Shown here: positions 6,849 through 8,881 of the stretch, one piece after another
Position numbering within the stretch: position 1 is the stretch's first letter
Layout of the letters: the number at the start of each line of letters is the position of its first letter
Source: Alcaligenaceae bacterium
GTDB taxonomy: Bacteria > Pseudomonadota > Gammaproteobacteria > Burkholderiales > Burkholderiaceae_B
Direction: 5' to 3'
Assembly: GCA_012511095.1 (NCBI GenBank)
Contig: JAAZGT010000150.1
Span: 1-8,881, forward strand
Length of the DNA: 8,881 nucleotides
Notes under the pieces: model-generated
Databases searched by the model: none
What the model was told of the DNA's origin: nothing
Seen by the model: the letters and a program-made list of their open reading frames with translations, nothing else
Translations under genes and position numbers: made by a program

Positions 6849-6902
6849 TACTTAATTCGTAATTAATATTAGAAGGAAATGTGGTGGAAACACCAAAGAA
6901 AA

Positions 6903-6943
6903 AATGATGTGATTAGGCACACGCAAGATTGCGCATGCCTAAT
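6903..6943 (-). terminator. Hairpin terminator of the phosphatase-like gene
   Basis: Outer arms ATTAGGCA (6912-6919) and TGCCTAAT (6936-6943) and inner arms CGCAA/TTGCG (6922-6926/6929-6933) form one long stem. The two bases joining them on each side are G-U wobbles in minus-strand RNA but C-A mismatches in plus-strand RNA, so the structure favours the minus orientation. The stem begins 7 bases past the stop codon and is followed by CACATCATTTTTTC. It isolates the iscR promoter from upstream transcription. Confidence 0.78.
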
Positions 6944-6950
6944 AAGGTGA

Positions 6951-7442
6951 CTAAGCCACTTGAGACGGCTTGGTGCGGCGACTAACTACCTCAAAAACAC
7001 CCTGACAGGCGTCTTCTAAGTAATCAAGCATTTTGTAGAAACTATCCAGACCACCGTAAAAAGGATCGGGCACTGTAGCCTCTTCGTAGTCGTTGGCAAA
7101 ACGCATTAAAAGCATCAACTTATGATGCAAAGGACGTGGACATATCTGCTGCATATAGGAAAGATTTTCCCAATCCATCGCTAAGATAATGTCATAGTCA
7201 CGAAAATCCTCAAGTGTGATTTGACGCACACGCATCTCACTCACATCATAACCACGGCGACGGCAGACAAACTGCACGCGACCATCGGGTGCCTCACCCA
7301 AGTGGTAATTATGCGTTGCCACCGAATCTACGGTGATCGTTTCAGACAAATCCGCTTCCTGTAGCATATGGCGTAAAACACCGGCTGCACCCGGCGCGCG
7401 ACAAAGACCACCCATACTCACAAAAAGCACTTTTGTTCCCAT
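6951..7442 (-). CDS. Low-molecular-weight tyrosine phosphatase homologue with a mutated P-loop (probable pseudophosphatase)
   Basis: A 163-residue cytoplasmic protein with the full LMW-PTP fold length. In active members the N-terminal P-loop is CxGNxCRS, where the first cysteine is the nucleophile. Here the loop reads SMGGLCRA (residues 9-16): the nucleophile is S9 (codon AGT), the asparagine is G12 and the final serine is A16, while C14 and R15 remain. The general-acid motif DPFYGG (D126) is kept, and the SAGT segment has become SVAT (40-43). Phosphate binding may persist, but cysteine-phosphate catalysis is not expected. The frame is open and uninterrupted, so this is not a simple pseudogene. 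An LMW-PTP next to iscR is, to my knowledge, usual in Burkholderiales, so this looks like the local orthologue whose site has diverged. Shine-Dalgarno is weak; a TATAAT promoter lies upstream. Its target is unknown. Confidence 0.88.
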   Translation of the reverse strand: MGTKVLFVSMGGLCRAPGAAGVLRHMLQEADLSETITVDSVATHNYHLGEAPDGRVQFVCRRRGYDVSEMRVRQITLEDFRDYDIILAMDWENLSYMQQICPRPLHHKLMLLMRFANDYEEATVPDPFYGGLDSFYKMLDYLEDACQGVFEVVSRRTKPSQVA

Positions 7443-7485
7443 ATTTACTTTATTCTAAAAAATTGTAAAAAAATTGCGACTTGAT

Positions 7486-7514
7486 TTGACAAAACCAAAG
7501 GGAAACATTATAAG
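7486..7514 (+). promoter_or_regulatory. Strong sigma70-like promoter on the plus strand
   Basis: TTGACA (7486-7491), exactly 17 bases, then TATAAG (7509-7514): a perfect -35 and a five-of-six -10 at ideal spacing. Transcription would start near 7521 and run toward the 3' end of the monooxygenase gene, where no plus-strand gene is seen. The -10 overlaps the opposed TATAAT of the minus-strand promoter. Confidence 0.6.
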
Positions 7515-7535
7515 CCATATCAGCAAAAACTTAAA
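7507..7535 (-). promoter_or_regulatory. Candidate promoter of the phosphatase-like gene
   Basis: A perfect TATAAT (7512-7507) with TTTAAG (7535-7530) at 17-base spacing as a weak -35. The start would be near 7500, leaving a leader of about 58 bases before the ATG at 7442. It shares bases with the plus-strand -10 at 7509-7514. Confidence 0.5.
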
Positions 7536-7595
7536 GGGGTATTTTTTCACCGTTTTTACTAAAAAGCTATAAAAAACTTAAGCTTAGTCTTCTTT

Positions 7596-7612
7596 GAGGG
7601 CTTACAGCCCCC
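7596..7612 (-). terminator. Possible weak terminator or hairpin after the monooxygenase gene
   Basis: Minus-strand RNA can form a 7-bp stem, GGGGGCU/AGCCCUC with one G-U pair, around GUA. No T-run follows at once; TTTTTT comes about 19 bases later. A loopless palindrome GCTTTTAAAAGC (7645-7656) lies just after the stop codon. The rest of the 7443-7658 spacer holds only the two opposed promoters. Confidence 0.3.
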
Positions 7613-7658
7613 GTATATATCAGCACTTACTCATGAACACAACGGCTTTTAAAAGCAT

Positions 7659-8657
7659 TTACTGAGTTACAAACTGTTCTAATACTTTAGCACTACGTTC
7701 TAAAGATTCAATACGTGCATCTAGTTCAAAAAGCCTTGCGTGCACCATTAATTCATCGGTCGGTACTTTTGCTAAAAACTGCTCTAACTGAAAAGCTACC
7801 GTCTTTTCTGAACCCACAAATGAATACAGCAAATGCCCACCTACAGCATTTTTCTCAGCCCCACTAAGGGATTCAAAATAATCCTTAATAGGTGCTTGTA
7901 ATTTTTGACTACGTTTACGGAATAAGGCAAGCACACTTTGTTGATGCGAACTAAACCAGTAACGCGCCTCATCATCGGTTTCTGCCACCACCATATTAAC
8001 CGCAGGCATGGCATAAGGTTTTTTGCAATAGTTAGAAGCTTGGAATTGATCCCTATACACCCTAAAGGCATCGTGCAACATATTAGGCGCAAAATGCGAT
8101 GCAAAGGAATAAGGCATACCCAAATAAGCTGCTAGCTGAGCCCCATAAAGACTAGAACCCAAAACCCATGTTTGCACCGCTGAGTTTTGCCCAGGATAAG
8201 CATGCACTTGTTGCCCTTGTCTCGGCTCACCTAAGTACATTTGTAGTTCTTGAATATCTTGAGGAAATGACTCTGCGGCTGCCATAGGATCACGACGCAT
8301 AGCGCGTGCCGTTGCCTGATCTGTACCTGGTGCTCTACCCAAGCCCAAATCGATACGGCCAGGATAAAGTGCATCCAAAGTGCCATATTGCTCAGCAATA
8401 ACTAATGGCGAATGGTTAGGTAACATCACCCCACCCGCACCGATACGGATAGTCTTAGTACCCGCCCCAATATGTGCTAAAGCGACAGCTGTAGCAGAAC
8501 TAGCAATGGCAGGAAAATTGTGGTGCTCGGCCATCCAGAAACGATGATAACCAGCTTTTTCGGCTGCTTGTGCTAAGAGCAGTGATTTAGCCAAAGCTTC
8601 AGATGCACCCTCGCCCTCAATAATGGTTGAGAAGTCCAGAACGGAATACGCTTGCAT
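7659..8657 (-). CDS. yhbW: Luciferase-like (LLM class) flavin-dependent monooxygenase, YhbW type
   Basis: A 332-residue TIM-barrel oxidoreductase of the bacterial luciferase-like family, expected to use reduced FMN and oxygen on an unknown small substrate in the cytoplasm. The sequence follows E. coli YhbW (about 335 residues) closely: FSTIIEGEGASEAL near the start, GYHRFWMAEHHN (about 36-47), IGAGGVMLPNHSPLVIAEQYGTLDALYPGRIDLGLGRAPG (about 72-111), WVLGSSLYGAQLAAYLGMPYSFASHFAP (about 164-191) and a helical C-terminus. These are signature segments of the group 1 luciferase-family oxidoreductases; no second luciferase subunit or dedicated flavin reductase is adjacent. The ATG at 8657 has GAGAG 6 bases upstream and homologues start there. 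It has its own promoter (8692-8721) and is probably monocistronic, separated from the phosphatase gene by 216 bases. The substrate cannot be inferred. Confidence 0.93.
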   Translation of the reverse strand: MQAYSVLDFSTIIEGEGASEALAKSLLLAQAAEKAGYHRFWMAEHHNFPAIASSATAVALAHIGAGTKTIRIGAGGVMLPNHSPLVIAEQYGTLDALYPGRIDLGLGRAPGTDQATARAMRRDPMAAAESFPQDIQELQMYLGEPRQGQQVHAYPGQNSAVQTWVLGSSLYGAQLAAYLGMPYSFASHFAPNMLHDAFRVYRDQFQASNYCKKPYAMPAVNMVVAETDDEARYWFSSHQQSVLALFRKRSQKLQAPIKDYFESLSGAEKNAVGGHLLYSFVGSEKTVAFQLEQFLAKVPTDELMVHARLFELDARIESLERSAKVLEQFVTQ

Positions 8658-8691
8658 ACTAATCTCTCATAAAAATATCTCATCAAATAAT

Positions 8692-8721
8692 ATTATGTCT
8701 GGATGAACACTTAATTATCAA
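8692..8721 (-). promoter_or_regulatory. Promoter of the luciferase-like monooxygenase gene
   Basis: TTGATA (8721-8716), 18 bases, CATAAT (8697-8692): each hexamer matches sigma70 consensus at five of six positions. A start near 8685 leaves a leader of about 28 bases before the ATG at 8657. Confidence 0.6.
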
Positions 8722-8786
8722 GACTTTCAACCCAAAAATAGCTGTTTAGACAGTTTATTCACACTTTAAAATTCAAACGAAAAACA

Positions 8787-8881
8787 TCAACTCTCCCCTA
8801 AGCCTTTAAACAAAGGGATTACGATTCTAATAGGGTTTTCTTCTATTGGTAATTCTGTATTTTTTACTAATAATTCATACA
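8787..8881 (-). CDS. Possible C-terminal end of an unidentified protein
   Basis: One minus-strand frame is open from the right edge of the window to a TGA at 8789-8787, giving 30 residues that start YELLVKNTELPIEE and finish with IVIPLFKGLGES. The other two minus frames contain stops in the same stretch. The mix of charged and hydrophobic residues looks protein-like, and the position 66 bases above the next promoter suits a gene end. Thirty open codons can occur by chance in AT-rich DNA, and I do not recognise the family. A weak hairpin with ATTTTT on the minus strand (8734-8753) could be its terminator. Confidence 0.4.
   Translation of the reverse strand, partial: YELLVKNTELPIEENPIRIVIPLFKGLGES

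Noticed and set aside
7564..7585. AAGCT/AGCTT inverted repeat in the spacer after the monooxygenase gene
   Set aside because: A 5-bp stem with a 12-base loop in AT-rich DNA is not convincing on either strand.
7633..7665. Ten-codon plus-strand frame (ATG...TGA) downstream of the plus-strand promoter
   Set aside because: There is no ribosome-binding site, it overlaps the end of the monooxygenase gene, and it is easily explained by chance.
7841..8135. Alternative frames of about 65-90 codons on either strand inside the monooxygenase gene
   Set aside because: They lie wholly within a gene of clear homology, and their composition (Arg/His/Ile-rich) is that of an out-of-frame shadow.
8734..8753. 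Small hairpin CTGT/ACAG followed by ATTTTT on the minus strand
   Set aside because: The stem is only 4 bp; it is mentioned with the edge fragment but is too weak to list as a terminator by itself.
1..8881. CRISPR arrays, insertion sequences, prophage or toxin-antitoxin genes
   Set aside because: No regularly spaced repeats, transposase motifs or terminal inverted repeats were seen; gene content and style look like a conserved chromosomal core.

Overview
The window reads as a chromosomal segment of a Gram-negative, moderately AT-rich betaproteobacterium. The protein sequences support this: the N-terminus of HscA, the HPDRF and MEWREEL segments of HscB, and a low-molecular-weight phosphatase gene directly upstream of iscR, an order I associate with Burkholderiales. 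An AT-rich Alcaligenaceae-type genome is my best guess from memory, not a demonstrated assignment. All confident genes lie on the minus strand, so transcription runs from high to low coordinates.

Layout in transcription order: an unidentified C-terminal fragment (8881-8787); a YhbW-like flavin monooxygenase with its own promoter (8657-7659); a 216-base spacer holding two overlapping opposed promoters; a phosphatase-family gene whose catalytic cysteine is replaced by serine (7442-6951), closed by a hairpin terminator; a control region with three IscR-type boxes (6714-6848); the complete iron-sulfur assembly operon iscR-iscS-iscU-iscA-hscB-hscA-fdx (6696-1318); a secreted M23 peptidase only 33 bases after fdx (1284-415); a strong terminator (357-387); and the first 109 codons of nadC (329 to the window edge).

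The isc genes form one working system. IscS takes sulfur from cysteine, IscU is the scaffold, HscB and HscA release the cluster from IscU, Fdx supplies electrons, IscA is an A-type carrier, and IscR senses [2Fe-2S] supply and represses the operon through the upstream boxes. Every expected catalytic or ligand residue is present. No iscX follows fdx; the M23 peptidase occupies that place and appears to share the transcript. NadC acts just after NadA, itself a [4Fe-4S] enzyme, which gives a loose metabolic link to the neighbouring operon.

I see no CRISPR array, transposon, tRNA or rRNA, and no wholly new multigene system. The observations most worth following are the natural Cys-to-Ser phosphatase homologue beside iscR, the three-box IscR control region with a variant half-site, the tandem hairpins between iscU and iscA, the bidirectional promoter at about 7486-7535, and the peptidase gene attached to the isc transcript.
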